A stretch of DNA of 64,000 nt from Oenanthe sinensis (taxonomy: Eukaryota > Streptophyta > Magnoliopsida > Apiales > Apiaceae): the NCBI GenBank assembly GCA_028671895.1, contig JAPMAC010000197.1:7171501-7235500 (forward strand), read 5' to 3'. Below, one piece after another: positions 44,840 through 58,402 of this stretch (its first letter is position 1; each line of letters starts with the position of its first letter). The position numbers and the translations under genes were made by a program. The notes under the pieces were generated by a model, which ran no database searches, had not been told where the DNA came from, and saw nothing but the letters and a program-made list of their open reading frames with translations.

Positions 44840-47800
44840 TGTAATAACCCGAAATTTTGACACTTGGGGTTATTAAGATTTTTGGATAATTTTTTTTCAT
44901 TTTATGAATAAATGATTTTATGGATTTATTTTCTTCATAAGGTACTTGAAGTGTGAGACCGTATTATTAATATACGGGATATTCGAAAATATGCGTATCA
45001 GTGTTACGGTAGCATATGCAAACAATATGGGACTTATAATTATTTTTGGTCCAACAAAATAAATTTGAAGACCGGATGAAAGTCATAATAGAGGTTGAGA
45101 AATGGTGTAGGTGAATAGTGTTTATCCGGAGAATTGTTTCGTAAATTCTCGAAACAATTGAAGGTTATTAATTTAATAATGATGATTCATAATAGCATTA
45201 TAAAATGAGATTTTAAATTTTGAAAAGTTAAGTTTGTTGGAGGAATAAGAGAACGAGAACGAGAGATTAAAACGTTATCGGGGAATTACGCGACTACCGC
45301 ACGAATCTTTTAAAACACTAGCTTCCACCACACAAAAATCACTTTTTGCGTTTCATTTCTTCACCTCGAAGAACAACACAGCCGAAGCGTGGGGGGAGGA
45401 GAAAAATTGCTTTGCTTGCTCATTTCTTCACCGTTTCTTGCGCTTAATGGCTTGATTCGAAGGTAATCATCTCACCTTGCTTCCTCTTGATTTCTACATC
45501 ATTCCATCCATGAAATCTTTAGTTATGATTCAAAGAAGGTTCGAATGAACAGTAACCCGAAAATAGATAATTTGTTTTCTTTGATTCTTGAGTTCCTATG
45601 GCTTGGATGATGATTGTTATAGCATATATATGTTATGGGTAGTGAGAAGCATCCATGTATGACCCTAGAAACGCATGCTTTGATTCATTGATTTCTAGGT
45701 TTTGTTTTTATGCTTGGCTGATTTTTCTTGCTTGAGGATGTGGTATGTTGGTTGTTGATGTTGAATGAGGAGTTTGTGATTGTTTGTTGGTTGATTTGGA
45801 GTAGAATAAAAATGGAAAACGATGAGTTTACAAACGAAACCATGCTAAATTTTTTCTAACCTATCTGCTGCAATTGTCCAGAAAAATCTGGGAACATTCA
45901 GTCACTGTTCTTGGCTTATGGTTGATATGGTTAGATAGTAGATAGTCTCTAGATCATTTGAGCGCTAATTTTGCGTTATTCGGAGTTACGAGTCAAAAGT
46001 TATGAACGATTTAGTAACGGTAGCGCATAAAATGGAAATCCTGTTTTTGTCCAACTTTGAGACTATGATTGGACTAGCTACGGAGCTTAATAAAATCCGA
46101 AACTTTTGTGGGATATTCCTTGACAGTCATAGAAGACCTCAGAAAAGAAATCAGGTCAAATGGATTAATTTCCAATTTATTAAAAATGCTAGAAAACAGG
46201 GTGTTAAGTGAAACGAACATGAGGAAAATGTTAAACAACCGTTTTGGGAAACGATTTCGAGCAAGTTAGAGAACTTGTCTCGAGTCGACCCAGTAACGGA
46301 AGTTGTTGAGGAATATCATGACTATACGTAGTATATGTATACTAAGAGTGGGTACTTATATGATGATAGAGTACCCGGAGCGTGGAGAAGCTGGAATAAC
46401 ATTCCATGGACTTCAGGCAAGTTTTCAACTCTATCGTTTTATCTCATATCAGAATATTGTTGATTCATGGTGATGCCAAATTTTTTTTTTGAAATCTTTG
46501 ACTTGATGATAAGTTCTTCGATTATACATTTTTGTTGTGTTTGGAACTACTTAGCTCCTTGTTGTCATTGGAAATGCACGTCGACATTTCACCTTGAACT
46601 GTCTTGTTCATTTATAACTTGATTCATCTGCTACTCTGAACTTCTCGAAAAGTTAGAGTATGCAAGTATCCGATGTTTTGTCACTTTTATTCTGATGTAT
46701 AACATAAGCATGCGTAGGTTGTTTAAGATTGTTCTTGTGTATAGAGTAAGATCTTTTCAACCTAACCCTGCGACTCCTCTGAACTTCTTAAAAAGTTAGA
46801 GGACGTTTATTCTTCAGTTTTGTATAACTGAATCTGGTGTTGAGCATATCTTTTTGGTACTCGATGGTCGACCGGGAGTAGTCTAGCGTGTCTCGACGGT
46901 TAGTCGAGGTTCAATGTTTTAAATAATATTTAGCTTATTAAATATTATTTAAAGAATATAGAAAGTGTTTAAAGGTTAATTAAATTCTTTCAGGGCATTT
47001 GAAATCATTTAAATATTATTTAATATTGATTAAATATTATTTAAATATTTTGGGACATTTAAAAGTATTTAACTACTGATTAAATACTTTCAACTCGTTT
47101 TGGTTTATTTAAATATTATTTAATATTGATTAAATATTATTTAAATATGTTGAGTCATTTAAGATTATTTAAATATTAAATAATCTTGATTGTATTTGAA
47201 TTAAATTTTTTAATTCTTTTAAATCCTTTTAATATTTTTCGAGGACTATTCTGGGCCTCCTAAATAATAATAAAATATTTATTTGTTCTTTAAAAATATT
47301 CTGGAGTTGTCTAAACTTCTTTAAATATTATTTTTCATTAAATAATAAATAATGAGCGATGACTCGGATATTTTGTATTCATTCTGAGTCGATAACTCCA
47401 GGTTAGGGAGGTAATGTCCGGCTCCGATATTCCTCCCAGTTGTATTGGTGCCTTTAGGGCCCATTATCTCACTCCAAAAATGTAATATTTTTGTGGAGTC
47501 TATTTTAACTCGTATTAGTGGCTCCCCGGTCGCGTCCTTGAGTCTCCTTAATTCAAGGGTTTCTGTCTTGTTAAATTCGTTGACTGAGAGTCAACCCAGA
47601 TGTTTCGAGAGTACTCCCGTCCTGTTTAGGGAGCCAAGCTATTGTCAGATATTGAAATCTTACAATAGGTCGTTGTTGTTCTGGAAGGTTGTATTAAATT
47701 CCCTTCCTTATCTGTTGATTGAAATCCTGTGATGGATTGTTGTGTTGTTCTGGAAGGTTGTATTAAATTCCCTTCCTTATCTGTTGATTGAAATCCGGGA

Positions 47801-49077
47801 GTGGATTGTTGTTATTCTAGAAGGCTTGATTAAATTTCCTTCTAGGTTTGATGAATGTTTAAGTATTCATCAGGAACTGGAGTAAAGTTGCGTAAGAGGT
47901 CGGAGACGCACGACCCAGCCGTAAACTAAAGGCCCATGAGTTGCCTAGGGTGACGTCCCGATAAGGCGTTGTCCTTCTACTAGTAGAGAAAGTGACTAGT
48001 TTTTCTATTGTACAAGGCGACTGATCATCGCGTACAATAGGGCGTTGAAAAATCTCCAGATTAAGCCCGTTTCTTCCAATTGGAATTTGACGTTGCACTG
48101 TAACGAAAGCCTAGGTGCTGAGTTACCGATAGTGTTAACGGGGAATGTAATCCACTCTGAGTTTGTTGATTGCTTTGAGTATTGTTTTATTCGCATATAT
48201 CAGTTTCACTGTTCCTACACTATAACGAAAGCCATGGTGCTAAGTTATTGATAGTGTTAATGGGAATTGATGAACTTTCATTCATTCTTTTCGCAGTATA
48301 TTGAACTGCTTGCTTATTGATACTCAAACTAATGGTACTCGGTGATTGAGACCATTGTGCTAAGTTATTGATATTGTCAGTCTCAAAAATCATGAACTTA
48401 AATTGTTGTATTGCAGTAATGTGAACTGCATTATTATTGTGAATATCTTCTTATATGGTGAACCTTGAGTCATTTATTGTCGAGATATAACTGGCTATAC
48501 ATCTTCAATCAGATTGCTAATTATGTACTTTATTGTTGAATATCCAGTTGGGATAATTATGGCTATCACCTTTTCCTTGAAATATTCTGATAAATAACTT
48601 GGTGAGCATTCTTTGGCTCATTCTTGCTTTTTGTAAATCTTATATCTTGCAGAAAGAGATGACTATGAATTGTCTACCTCGAGTATTATGTTAAGGAACA
48701 GGAAGATTCGAGCTTGAGCTAGTCAGGTTCAGGACTTCGATAAATGGTGCAAGAAAGGCGGGATTCCAGATTAGAATCCTAGACTTATTGAAAAATATGT
48801 AATGTGACAGTAGATCTTGGATTAATGTTTACTTCTAATGTAACATCATGTGGAAGTTATATTAGTAGTGTGAGATCCTGAGGATACATTGGTTTGTAAT
48901 AACTATTACTATTTTAAGTTCGTTTCGTGAGACTATAACTTGAGTTGTGTATTTGGTTTGGGGTCACTGCTTTTATGTTTGGTTATTATAATGGTTAAAG
49001 CAGGTGAGTGATGTTATTGTGGTGAAAATTGGATAGTGACAACCTGGATTCCTGACCCCGGATCTGGGGGCGTCACA
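44840..49077 (+). repeat. 3' LTR of the chromovirus
   Basis: 4238 bp, a close copy of 36483-40833 with the same splice-like sites and the same short, non-conserved ORFs. It lacks the 126-bp segment (junction at about 46330) and has a rearranged AT block near 46930-46985. Confidence 0.93.
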
Positions 49078-49082
49078 TTGGT
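49078..49082. repeat. Target-site duplication TTGGT, right copy
   Basis: Matches 36478-36482 and sets the outer edges of the chromovirus. Confidence 0.93.
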
Positions 49083-51370
49083 GATGTTCGTGCATTCAAT
49101 AGACAAAATATCACAGACGGTGATTGATCACATCAGGAAGATCAAGTTAGAAGCAAAGTAAGCTGTGAAAACTTTGAAGTCAGATATTGAAGCTCAATTT
49201 CATGAATGAAGTTCTAAATGAAGTATGTACTGATAAAGGTACTTTGAAGCTGAAGCAATTAACACAGCATGTTGCTTTAATCAACAAGATCGTGAAAAGA
49301 CATCATATGAGTAAATGGCCAATCAGAAACAAATACTGAAGCTCTTTCGTGTGTTTAGAGGAAATTGATATTTATCGAAGATTTATATGACAATCTTGGC
49401 AAGTTTGATGCTAAGGTTCATGGAACAATTTTTCTAGGCTACTCATTGAAGTCGAAAGCTTTCAAGGCATAAATGATGTAAAAACCAGAAGGTGATTAAA
49501 AGTCTGAATGTATCGACCTACTAAACCAAGCTCCCAAGCATTCAAATGAAAGACTATTCTGAATCTTTGAAGTTTGACAGCTTGTTAGAGTCAAATTCAG
49601 ATAATGATGATGAAACTGAGGTTGTAGAAGGAATCAATGATAATGATGATGATTTAGATCCTATTAGTGAAAATGGTATTGAAACTACACAACTCGTGAA
49701 CTTTAACAGAATCCGCTGAAAAAGGTGAGGATCTTTAATACATCCTAACATCAACTTAGGGGGAGCAAATAGTAGAAGGATTTACTAGTCGTACTCAACA
49801 CAATGAAGATCAAAGGAATACATTAAGAACATATCTGCCAAGATAAAGGGTTTGAAGTCAAAGTCATTCCTGGAGTCTAGTTCTTAGTGATCCAGATTAT
49901 TGAGTAAAGGCTAGAAGTGCTAATCAAGATGAACATATATTCTTCGAGGCATAATATTTGGAATCCCAAAGAATACTGAAGATGCATTGATTAATCCAGA
50001 TTAGGTGATTGTAATGCAAGATGAACTCAATCAGTTCGAAGGCAGAAACTACTGAAGCTGGAACCCAGACCACAAAATTCAAAGCTGAAATTGATACATT
50101 AAGGGTTTTCAGAAACTGGATGATTATTGGCATTGTTATGAGGGACAAAGCCAAACTGGTTGCTACAGGTTACTATAATGTAGAAGGTATCGATGATGAT
50201 GGTAACAGAATTTTCGGGACTTTCAAGATCTAATAGCAAGCACTAGTGATGAGACTTGATCCTTTTAGGACCTAATAATTGGGCCTAACAAGATGAGGAC
50301 CTAACAGAGTTAGGGATTCAAGCAAATCGTCAAGGACATGGTATGACACTCTACCTACTAATTACTTGAAAATAATTTTATATTAGAGTAGTTATATACA
50401 TATATATCTCTTTAGAATACAAGGCACACATAATGTTATATATGTGCAAGTATACCATGATTATATTATATGTGGGTCTACTAATGAAAACTTATGCAAG
50501 AGATATTTTGCTAAGTTAATGCAAAGTAGGTACAACATGAGCATGTTGGAGGAGTTGCAATTCTTTTAAGATTACAAGTATTTCAAAAGAATGATGGCAA
50601 TTAAAATAACTCAAGGATCTTTTGAAGATACGCAATTTGGAAGATTCTAGACCTGTCAAGACTTCTTGCCAACAGACCACTAAGCTTGATCAGGGCAAAT
50701 CAGGTATATGAACTGAAGTGACAAACTATAGAGGTAATCAGCTCATTACATATTCAAGTGCATAAAGACCATATATTTTATTCTCGATATGCCTATGTGC
50801 AAGTTTCCAAGTGGATACTAGAGAATGTTATCTTAGAGCTAAGTTATGAATTGTTAAATATCATAGGGGATCACCAATTCTTAGAATTAGGTACCTTGAA
50901 GATAATAGGTTTAACCTAATTGACTATATAGATATAGATGATACAGGTTGTAAGAAAGACAGGGAAGTAATTCCTAGAAGCTGTCAATTTCTTGGAAGAA
51001 GTTGATTTCTTGCTGAAATGAGAAGAAACACTCAACACACAGTTGCAACAAAGGCTGAAATTAAAGCAACATGAGAATGTGATGCTCTGATCTTCTGGAC
51101 AAGGAAACCACTTCAACTCCAACAACTCTGCTGGATACTCTCTACACCACCTATGGAACAAGCTCATGGACACCAGGTATCATTTCATTCGAGAGTAGTC
51201 CTTAATAGAATAACTTGCAGATTTTTGCTAAATAACTTGATGAATTTATTTTATCTAAGTTGGTTAGTGAAATTGGGATATTATTTATGTGAATATTTAT
51301 TGGAAATCCCATCTGCAATGAATTCTCAAATGAGTTCACAAGTATTAAATTGTCCACATCTAAAGGACTT
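49083..51370 (+). pseudogene. pol: Pol remnant of element 3, integrase to RNase H
   Basis: Picks up exactly where the left part stops. VMFVHSIDKISQTVIDHIRK matches VLFLHSKDETPQMVIDHIKM; KFDAKVHGTIFLGYSLKSKA (near 49410) matches the integrase end; VIVMQDELNQFE (near 50010) and RDKAKLVATGYYNVEGID match the RT start; YHDYIICGSTNENLCKR (near 50455) is the YVDD region with the motif destroyed (YHDY); RYHFIRE (near 51176) is the RNase H tail. Frameshifts and stops throughout. Non-functional. Confidence 0.88.
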
Positions 51371-51374
51371 GTGA

Positions 51375-51811
51375 ATTTCTTTTTAAATCCAGTACCTCAT
51401 ACTTTTTGCTACTAGTTTAATTATCAAGCTTATAATGTTATATGCCTATGTGGTAGTTAAATTTTCTAGTATAAGTTAGAAGCATAATTATTTGTGTGTT
51501 AAATATTTGATGTGTATTAGTCAATGATATCTTGCTTAATTGCTCTGATATTTTTAAATATTTTATTATAAATAATTGTGATACGTTTGATATTAGTGAC
51601 AATATTTAGAATTTCTGTTCTAAATAAATAATGCATATTTCAAAACTCACTAATATTGGAAGATGAAGTATTTTCTAGGTCATGTGTATAAAACTCTCAA
51701 TATTTTATATACTTAGAAAATATTTCTAAAATTTGATTTTATTTGTGATAAGTTATAATTAGGATCACAAGTATTAAATGTCAATATTTAAAGGACTTGT
51801 AAATTTCTATT
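51375..51811 (+). other. Post-pol spacer of element 3, left piece
   Basis: AT-rich, no ORF. About 51545-51660 holds a motif (ataattgtgatac, attagtgacaatattt, then its rough inverse) that recurs at 63240-63360 and 63590-63710 beyond the Tat element. Confidence 0.65.
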
Positions 51812-52402
51812 TGATGTGGGTAAAAATAACCCTGAGAAAATAATAAATATAGCATTTATTATCTCATTAATTAGACCTGGTGTGGTCTACAGGCTTGGGC
51901 CCTTGAAACGAACTAAGAAAATAAGTCCTAGGATAAACTGGATTTGTAATCCAAGAATCAATTGGATTTGTAAATCCAGCCCACCAGCTATGTTGAAGCC
52001 ATAGGCCCAGTAAGCCTCTGTTATTAAATAATTTCGTAATTAATTAATAAGGGCTTAGTAAAGGCCCGAAAAACCTGTTGAATGCCCTAATCCTAGAAGG
52101 ATCTAGAAACCCAAATATGGGAGGAGTTCCACAAGGACTCTCACTCCTAAGAGGCTTAGACAACCTTGACACTAGGAGACTTGGCCACCAAGTCTCCTAC
52201 CTCTAATCTGATTCCAAGGCCTCCATGCGCCTATATAAAGGGCCTAACCCCTCAAAATTAGAACTACGTTATTGGTTTGATTCTCATACGAACTGAGATA
52301 CGTAGGCAGTTAACGAGGACCTGAGGAAGTCACGAAACGTTAGTGCAGCCATTAAAGCTTGAAGCTTCCCCAAACCTTAGTATTGATTGCGCATTAAATA
52401 CA
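51812..52402 (+). repeat. 5' LTR of element T
   Basis: 591 bp, TGATGTGGGTAA to TTAAATACA. TATA box cctatataaaggg near 52230-52243. Differs from 62389-62977 at perhaps 15-20 positions by eye. Confidence 0.93.
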
Positions 52403-52403
52403 T

Positions 52404-52421
52404 TTGGCGCCGTCTATGGGA
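52404..52421 (+). promoter_or_regulatory. Primer-binding site of element T
   Basis: ttggcgccgtctatggg, the TGGCGCCGT type typical of Tat/Athila elements and distinct from the initiator-Met PBS of every other element in the window. I do not name the tRNA. Confidence 0.75.
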
Positions 52422-52435
52422 AACGAATAACAACC

Positions 52436-54083
52436 ATGACAAGAACACGTAGGACTACAAACACCCTCGAAGGAGAGATCCCCGACACCACTGTCGACAC
52501 CAACGACTCTCCCGCCATGACACATGAGTAAGGAACTACTGTTCCTACCACCTTTGTTGAGGACCCTAAAGCAAGTATAGACCTTTAAGCGTCGTTGTTC
52601 ATCCTTCCAACCCTGACATGTCCATCCATGCTTCGATTCCTCCACTCCAAGTAATTTCTCCCTTTCGTACAACTTTTATTGCTCCCCCTACTTTGCATGT
52701 CTCGTCTACCATTATACCTGACCCTCGTTATGGGCCCCCGAGAGACTACGTGCCTCCATACGAGCAAGGGCTGTTGCCCCACTATTCCCCATTACCAAGA
52801 TATCGTGATTTTTTTGGGCCTTACTCTACGGACAATGAGGAGTCTTCTGACGAGGATATAAATCCTCGAAGGAGGCGACCTGGCAAGGAGCCTCTTGGAG
52901 GAAGGGGTACTCAGCCCCGAGGGACTCAAAACACTAACTCCACAAACCTACAAGAGAGAATATGAGCTCACGAGGCTGAAGCACAGCGACTAAGGAAGGA
53001 CTTGGAAAGGGCGTTAGCTAGGAAACGACGTCCCAGAATTGAAGGTACTGGAGGGTCAATAAGAAACGCGCCTATGATAGATTTGGACGAACCCCCAATT
53101 AGGAGGCAAACAAGGGCAAGTCATGTTAGGGCTGACCACCAAGACCAGTTACCCCTTGGAGATCTAGATGATCCTACTCCCCCTTTCACTGAAAGTATCA
53201 TGAATGAAAAAATATCACAAAAGTTTAAGATGCCTACAATTAGGGCCTACGATGGAACCGGGTTCCCTCAAATCATGTTCTCAAGTTCTCTAATGCACTA
53301 TTACTGTAGCCTGTGAATGACGCTATTAAGAGTAGGGCGTTTCCCCAAACCCTAAATGGTATGGCTCAGCGGTGGTTCAGTCGTCTACCACCAAACTCTG
53401 TTGGGTCGTTCAAGGATCTAAGCAGGGCCTTCATCGGAGAATTCATCAGCAGTAAGACACATGAGAAGAGCTCAACTTCGCTAATGAATATGCACCAGGG
53501 AAATAATGAGTCCTTGAGAGATTATATGAACAGGTTCACAAAAGAAGCTTTGAAGGTCCCTGATTTAGACTAGAAGCTAGCTATGATAGCTCTACAGCAT
53601 AGGACTTCTGATGAAAATTTCAGAAGATCATTAGTTAAGAGGGCCCCCGAGAGTATGAACGAGCTCCAAGATAGGGCTGGAAAGTATATCAAGGCTGAGG
53701 AAAGTATAAGGAAAGCCCAAGGGTTTCAAACCCCGAACACCTACTCTAAGAAGCGACCTAGTGATGTTGAGCATACTGCCGATGCCAAGTATGTTAAGCA
53801 TGATGATAATGACTCCAAGAAGAAGGGAGGATCCAGGTTCACAGAATATGCAAGGCTGAATACTGCCCGTAGCCAAATATTAATGGACATTGAGAAGGGC
53901 AAGGACCTTCGATGGCCGAAGCCACTAAGGACTGATCCTGAGAAAAGGAACAAGAACACGTACTGCCAGTTCCACAGGGATGTGGGACACGACACTGACG
54001 ATTTTCGTCAGTTAAAAGATGAGATTGAGTTCCTAATTAGAAGGGGGAAGTTAGAAAAATACACCAAGGAAGGTGCTAGATAG
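52436..54083 (+). pseudogene. gag: Gag of element T, frame-broken
   Basis: ATG at 52436 (MTRTRRTTNTLEGEIPD) soon after the PBS is the typical start. Stops at 52531 and 52963 and a frameshift near 53270 break it. The retrotransposon gag domain (PF03732-like) is clear at 53313-53580 (FPQTLNGMAQRWFSRLPPNS, then RDYMNRFTKEALKVPDLD), with a stop at 53571. The 166-codon end includes a zinc-knuckle-like YCQFHRDVGHDTDDFRQLKD in which the last Cys is Phe. An Arg/acidic region (DEDINPRRRRPGKEP) precedes the domain. Capsid function is unlikely from this copy. Confidence 0.9.
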
Positions 54084-54152
54084 GACAATAGTCACAATGA
54101 CAAACGAAGGGACAATGACCCCAAGGATAGAAACCATTAACCCAGAGGGCCT

Positions 54153-57100
54153 GTGATCAACGTAATCTCAGGAGGGCCAACTGCGGCAGGTAACTCTCGA
54201 AACTATAAAAAGGCATGTGCCTGGGTGGTGATGAGCATCGTCGGAGAACCTCCTAAGAGAGCAATAACTGAGGTCCCTTTGTCATTCGATGATTCTGACT
54301 TAGAAGGTGTAAAGTTCCCCCATGATGATCCCTTGGTAATCACCCCTGTCATAGGAAACTCTTCAGTGAAGAGAGTCTTGGTAGACGGTGGATCGTCTGT
54401 AGATATCCTATTTTATGAAGCCTTTGTGAAGATGGGATATAATGATTCACAGTTGACCCCCTCCAACATGCCAATCTATGGCTTCAATGGAGTCGAATCC
54501 CGAATAAAAGGAATCATACAACTACCCATGACTATGGGCGAAGAACCTCGACAGTCTACTTAATTGCTAAATTTCCTAATTATCAAGGTTAGCACCACTT
54601 ACAATGCGATCCTTGGCAGGACTGGGTTGCATGCCTTCAAAGCGATAGCCTCTACATACCATCTGAAGCTGAAATTCCCGACTAGGAATGGAGTAGGAGA
54701 AGAGAAAGGAGATCAAAAAATGGCTCAAAGTTGTTATATAGCTGCCTTAAAGCCTAGTGGAACTGGGGGGCAGGTCCTCCCTATTGAAGATATGGATGTC
54801 AAGGATCAAGAACAAAGGAGGGGTAAACCCGCAGAAGACTTGGAGCCTGCTCCTTTGGACCCTTTAAACCCTGAGAAGGTAACTTACGTAGGGACTTCGC
54901 TCCCCAAAGACCTGAAAGAACAGCTGGTCCAGTTCCTGCAAGATAACAGGGATGTTTTCGCTTGGACAACAGCTGACATGCCAGAAATAGACCCCGAGCT
55001 TATAACACATCAGTTGAATGTAAATCCTGGAAGGACAGTGGTCAAACAAAAGAAAAGAAGTTTTGCCCCTGAAAGACATGAGTCCATTAAGTAGGAAGTA
55101 GAGAAATTGCTAGAAGCTGGATTCATTAAAAAAAATTCAATTCCCCGAATGGTTGGCTAACCCAGTAATGGTCTAAAAAAGCAACAGAAAGTGGAGAATG
55201 TGCGTAGACTTCACCGACTTAAATGATGTCTGTCCTAAGAACTGTTTCTCTTTGCCTAGGATAGACACGATGATAGAACGCCACAGCTGGGCAAGCGATG
55301 CTTAACTTCATGGATGGATTCAGTGACTACGACCAAATTAAAATGCACCCCAATGACGTCCCTAAGGTATCGTTCATTACCGATTTGGTGTTTTTTGTTA
55401 TCTGGTTATGGCTTTTGGACTTAAGAATGCAGGAGCCACGTATCAAAGGCTTGTAAATAAAATCTTCAAGCACCTCATCGGTAAGACCATGGAGGTCTAT
55501 GTTGATGACATGTTAGTCAAGAGCTTAGACAAGGCAGATCATCTTAAGCACCTGAGTGAGGCATTTGAAGTTTTGAGAACCCACAAGATGATGTTAAACC
55601 TGGCCAAGTGCGCATTTGGTGTAGGTTCAGGAAAATTTCTAGGCCTGATGGTCTCCAAAAGAGGCATTGAGGCCAATCCCGATAAGATTCAAGCAATCTT
55701 GAACAAGGAGCTGCCCAAGACAATAAGAGATGTCCAAAAACTCAAAGGAAGGGTAGCAGCCCTGGGGCGCTTCATATCCAAGTCAAGAGAAAAGTGCCTG
55801 CCATTCTTCAAGGCCCTCAAGAAGGTTAATTTTTTTGACTGGAACGATGAAAGCAAGGAAGCTTTTGGGGAGTTAAAAAAATATATGGCTGAACCACCTT
55901 TGCTTGCCAAACCAAAGCCTGGAGAAGTACTGTACCTATACCTTGCCATCTCTAGCTCGGCCCTAAGCGCTGTTCTTGTGAAAGAAGAAGCAAAGGTTCA
56001 GAAACCCATTTATTATGTTAGCAAGATTCTGCATGGAGCAGAGCTGAACTACTCGAAGGTCGAGAAGTTTGCCCTAGCATTAGTAATGGCTTCAAAGAAG
56101 CTACGCCCTTACTTCCAGGCACATGTTATTGAAGTCTTGACAGACCAGCCTTTGAGAAATATATTACACAGCCCCAAGGCCAGTGAGAGGCTGATTAAAT
56201 GGGTTGTTGAGCTTGGAGAGTTCGAAATCAGATACAAGCCAAGAATGGCCATCAAGGCTCAAGTTCTAGCTGACTTCGTGGTTGAGTGTACCATTCCCAA
56301 CTAAGAAGTCGGGGGGCAGGAGGAAGACAAAGAAACTGAAAAGAACAAGAAAAAAGAGGAGGAACTCAAAGAATATTAGCTGCTCTTTTTTGAAGGAGCT
56401 TTAAAAACGAGCACTAGCGGTGCTGGCTTGGTTTTGCAAAGCCCTGATGGATTTATTGTTGAGTATCCAATCAAATTGGATTTCCCCACTACAAACAATA
56501 AAGCAGAGTATAAAGCTTTGATAGCCGGACTTGTTCTGGCTAGAACAAGTTGAGAATATGTGGTGATTCAAGGTTAGTGATCTCTCAAGTAAATGGGGGA
56601 GTTTGAGACCCGAGATGAAACTATGGCCAAATATTTGAGGATTGTTAAGCCTCAAGCCGCGCAATTCGAGGAATGTCACTTCGAGTATATTCCGAGAGAG
56701 GAGAATGTGAAGGCTGATGCCTTATCTAAGTTTGCATCATCAGAGAATGATAGTTGTTCCGGCAATATTTATTTCCATGTCTTGAAGACCCCAAGTATTA
56801 ACGCTAAACTGGTAGCCCCGATTAAGCTAGGGGCCTGTTGGATGGATCCCATCAAGCTTTATTTGGAGATGGGAAAGACACCAGCTGATCCCATAGAGGC
56901 ACGCAAACTATCAGTAAGGGCCTTGAAGTATGCCCCTATAGAGGGAATTCTCTACAAGAAGTCGTGCGTAATACCCTTTTTAAAGTGTTTAAGACCCATG
57001 AGGCTGAAGCAGCCCTAAGGGAAGTTCATGAAGGTGTATGCGGACAACACCTTGGAAGCAGGGCTCTTACCCATAAAGTCATGAGACTTGGATTCTATTA

Positions 57101-58070
57101 GCCTAAAATTCTTAGAGATGCTAAAGCTTACGTTAAGAAGTGTGATCGCTGCCAGAAGTTTGCACCCGTCGTTAGGCAGCCTCCTGAGATGCTGACATCC
57201 ATTAACTCTCCACTCCCCTTTGCCATGTGGGGAATGGATATATTAGGCCCGTTTCCTATGGCTAGTGTGCAAAGAAAGTTTCTCATAGTTGCCACTGATT
57301 ACTTCACCAAATGGATAGAAGCCAAGCCCCTGGCCAAGATTGACACTAAGAATGTAACTCAATTCTTTTGGGAGAGTGTTATATGCAGGTATGGATTACC
57401 CCGAATCCTGGTGACGGATAATGGGACTCAATTTAACAATAAGGACTTCATAGAATACTGTGGAAACTACGAAATTGAACTATGCTTCACCTCAGTCGCT
57501 CATCCACAATCAAATGGACAAGACGAAGTGGCCAACAGAATTATCTTGGATGGCCTCAAGAAGAGGATTAAACGCTCCCAAGGGACTTGGGTTGATGAGT
57601 TGCTTCCAATCTTGTGGGCGTACAAAACTACTTATAGGACTTCAACAGGTGCTACTCTATTTCAACTAGCCTATTGGGCCGAGGCAGTGGTGCCCGTTGA
57701 AATAACCCAAGCATCACCGAGAGTGCAAGAGTTCCAGATTGACGCCAATGAAGAGGGCATGAAGCTGGCTTTAGATCTGATAGATGAGATACGCGACAAG
57801 GCCAACGCCCGAATAATGGCAAATCAAAAGAAAGCTTCGTTCTATTACAACCTTAGAGTAAAAGAAAGGTTATTCCGCATAGGAGACTTAGTCCTACGAA
57901 AAATCGAGGCGTCTAAAGCTGGTCCTAAGGGCAAGTTAGCCCCAAACTGGGAAGGACCGTATCAAGTGAAAGAAGTCATAGGACAGGGCGCATATAAGCT
58001 ACAAACACTTGAAGGGATCGAAATCCCAAAAAGCTGGAATGCTGCCAACTTGAGAATTTATTATGTTTAA
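54153..58070 (+). pseudogene. pol: Pol of element T: protease, RT, two RNase H domains, integrase; frame-broken
   Basis: Protease motif VLVDGGSSVDILF near 54378. The RT start to about 55090 is open, then 55090-55400 is scrambled. RT resumes at 55408 with MAFGLKNAGATYQRLVNK and catalytic VYVDDMLVKS near 55498, followed by the first RNase H to 56304. A second, archaeal-type RNase H lies at about 56390-56760 (SGAGLVLQSPDGFIVEYP, NNKAEYKALIAGLVLA; a frameshift near 56560 splits GDSRLV). The integrase zinc finger is at 57010-57170 (VHEGVCGQH ... KKCDRC). The integrase core is open from 57189 to 58070 (GMDILGPFP, VTDNGTQFNN, HPQSNGQDEVANR), ending with a GPY-like KLAPNWEGPYQVKEV. The dual RNase H defines the Tat clade. 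At least four lesions; only integrase looks uninterrupted. Confidence 0.92.
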
Positions 58071-58402
58071 GTTTTCTATTTTTATTTTCGAGAACATTTG
58101 AGCATCAACTTGTTTAAGCCTCGAAGGTATGATTTGTTTCTTTTTATACTAAATTATAAGTTTCGAGAAATGCTTCATGTTTTCCTTATATAACGTTTGT
58201 CACTTTCACTTAGTCATTTTACAAGCCTCGAGAATATTTGTTGTTTATGTTCAAGTTAAACACGTAAAACAAAGCAAACCTAAGGCACAAAGTAAAAAGG
58301 CAGAAAAGTAAAAGACACGAATACATAAATAAAAGCCCAAAGGCTGAATGTTTTTACAAAGCCCCTGGGAGCAACATAAATACAGGAAACAAGAAATCCT
58401 AT
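58071..58402. other. Gap between integrase stop and end of the antisense gene
   Basis: AT-rich, no ORF. It would hold the 3' ends of two convergent transcripts (pol on +, the antisense gene on -). Confidence 0.6.

Larger units (their letters stand above)
36483..49077 (+). mobile_element. Ty3/Gypsy chromovirus, Tekay/Del-like, with very long LTRs and decayed interior
   Basis: LTRs of 4351 and 4238 bp start TGTAATAACCCG and end GGGGGCGTCACA. PBS TGGTATCAGAGC and PPT AAGGAGGGGAGAC are in place. The 4-kb interior keeps only scrambled traces of pol, including a chromodomain-like end, which places it with Tekay/Del chromoviruses. Flanked by TTGGT. The LTRs agree at roughly 97-98 percent by eye apart from a few indels. 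In structure it resembles a LARD-type non-autonomous element. Confidence 0.92.
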
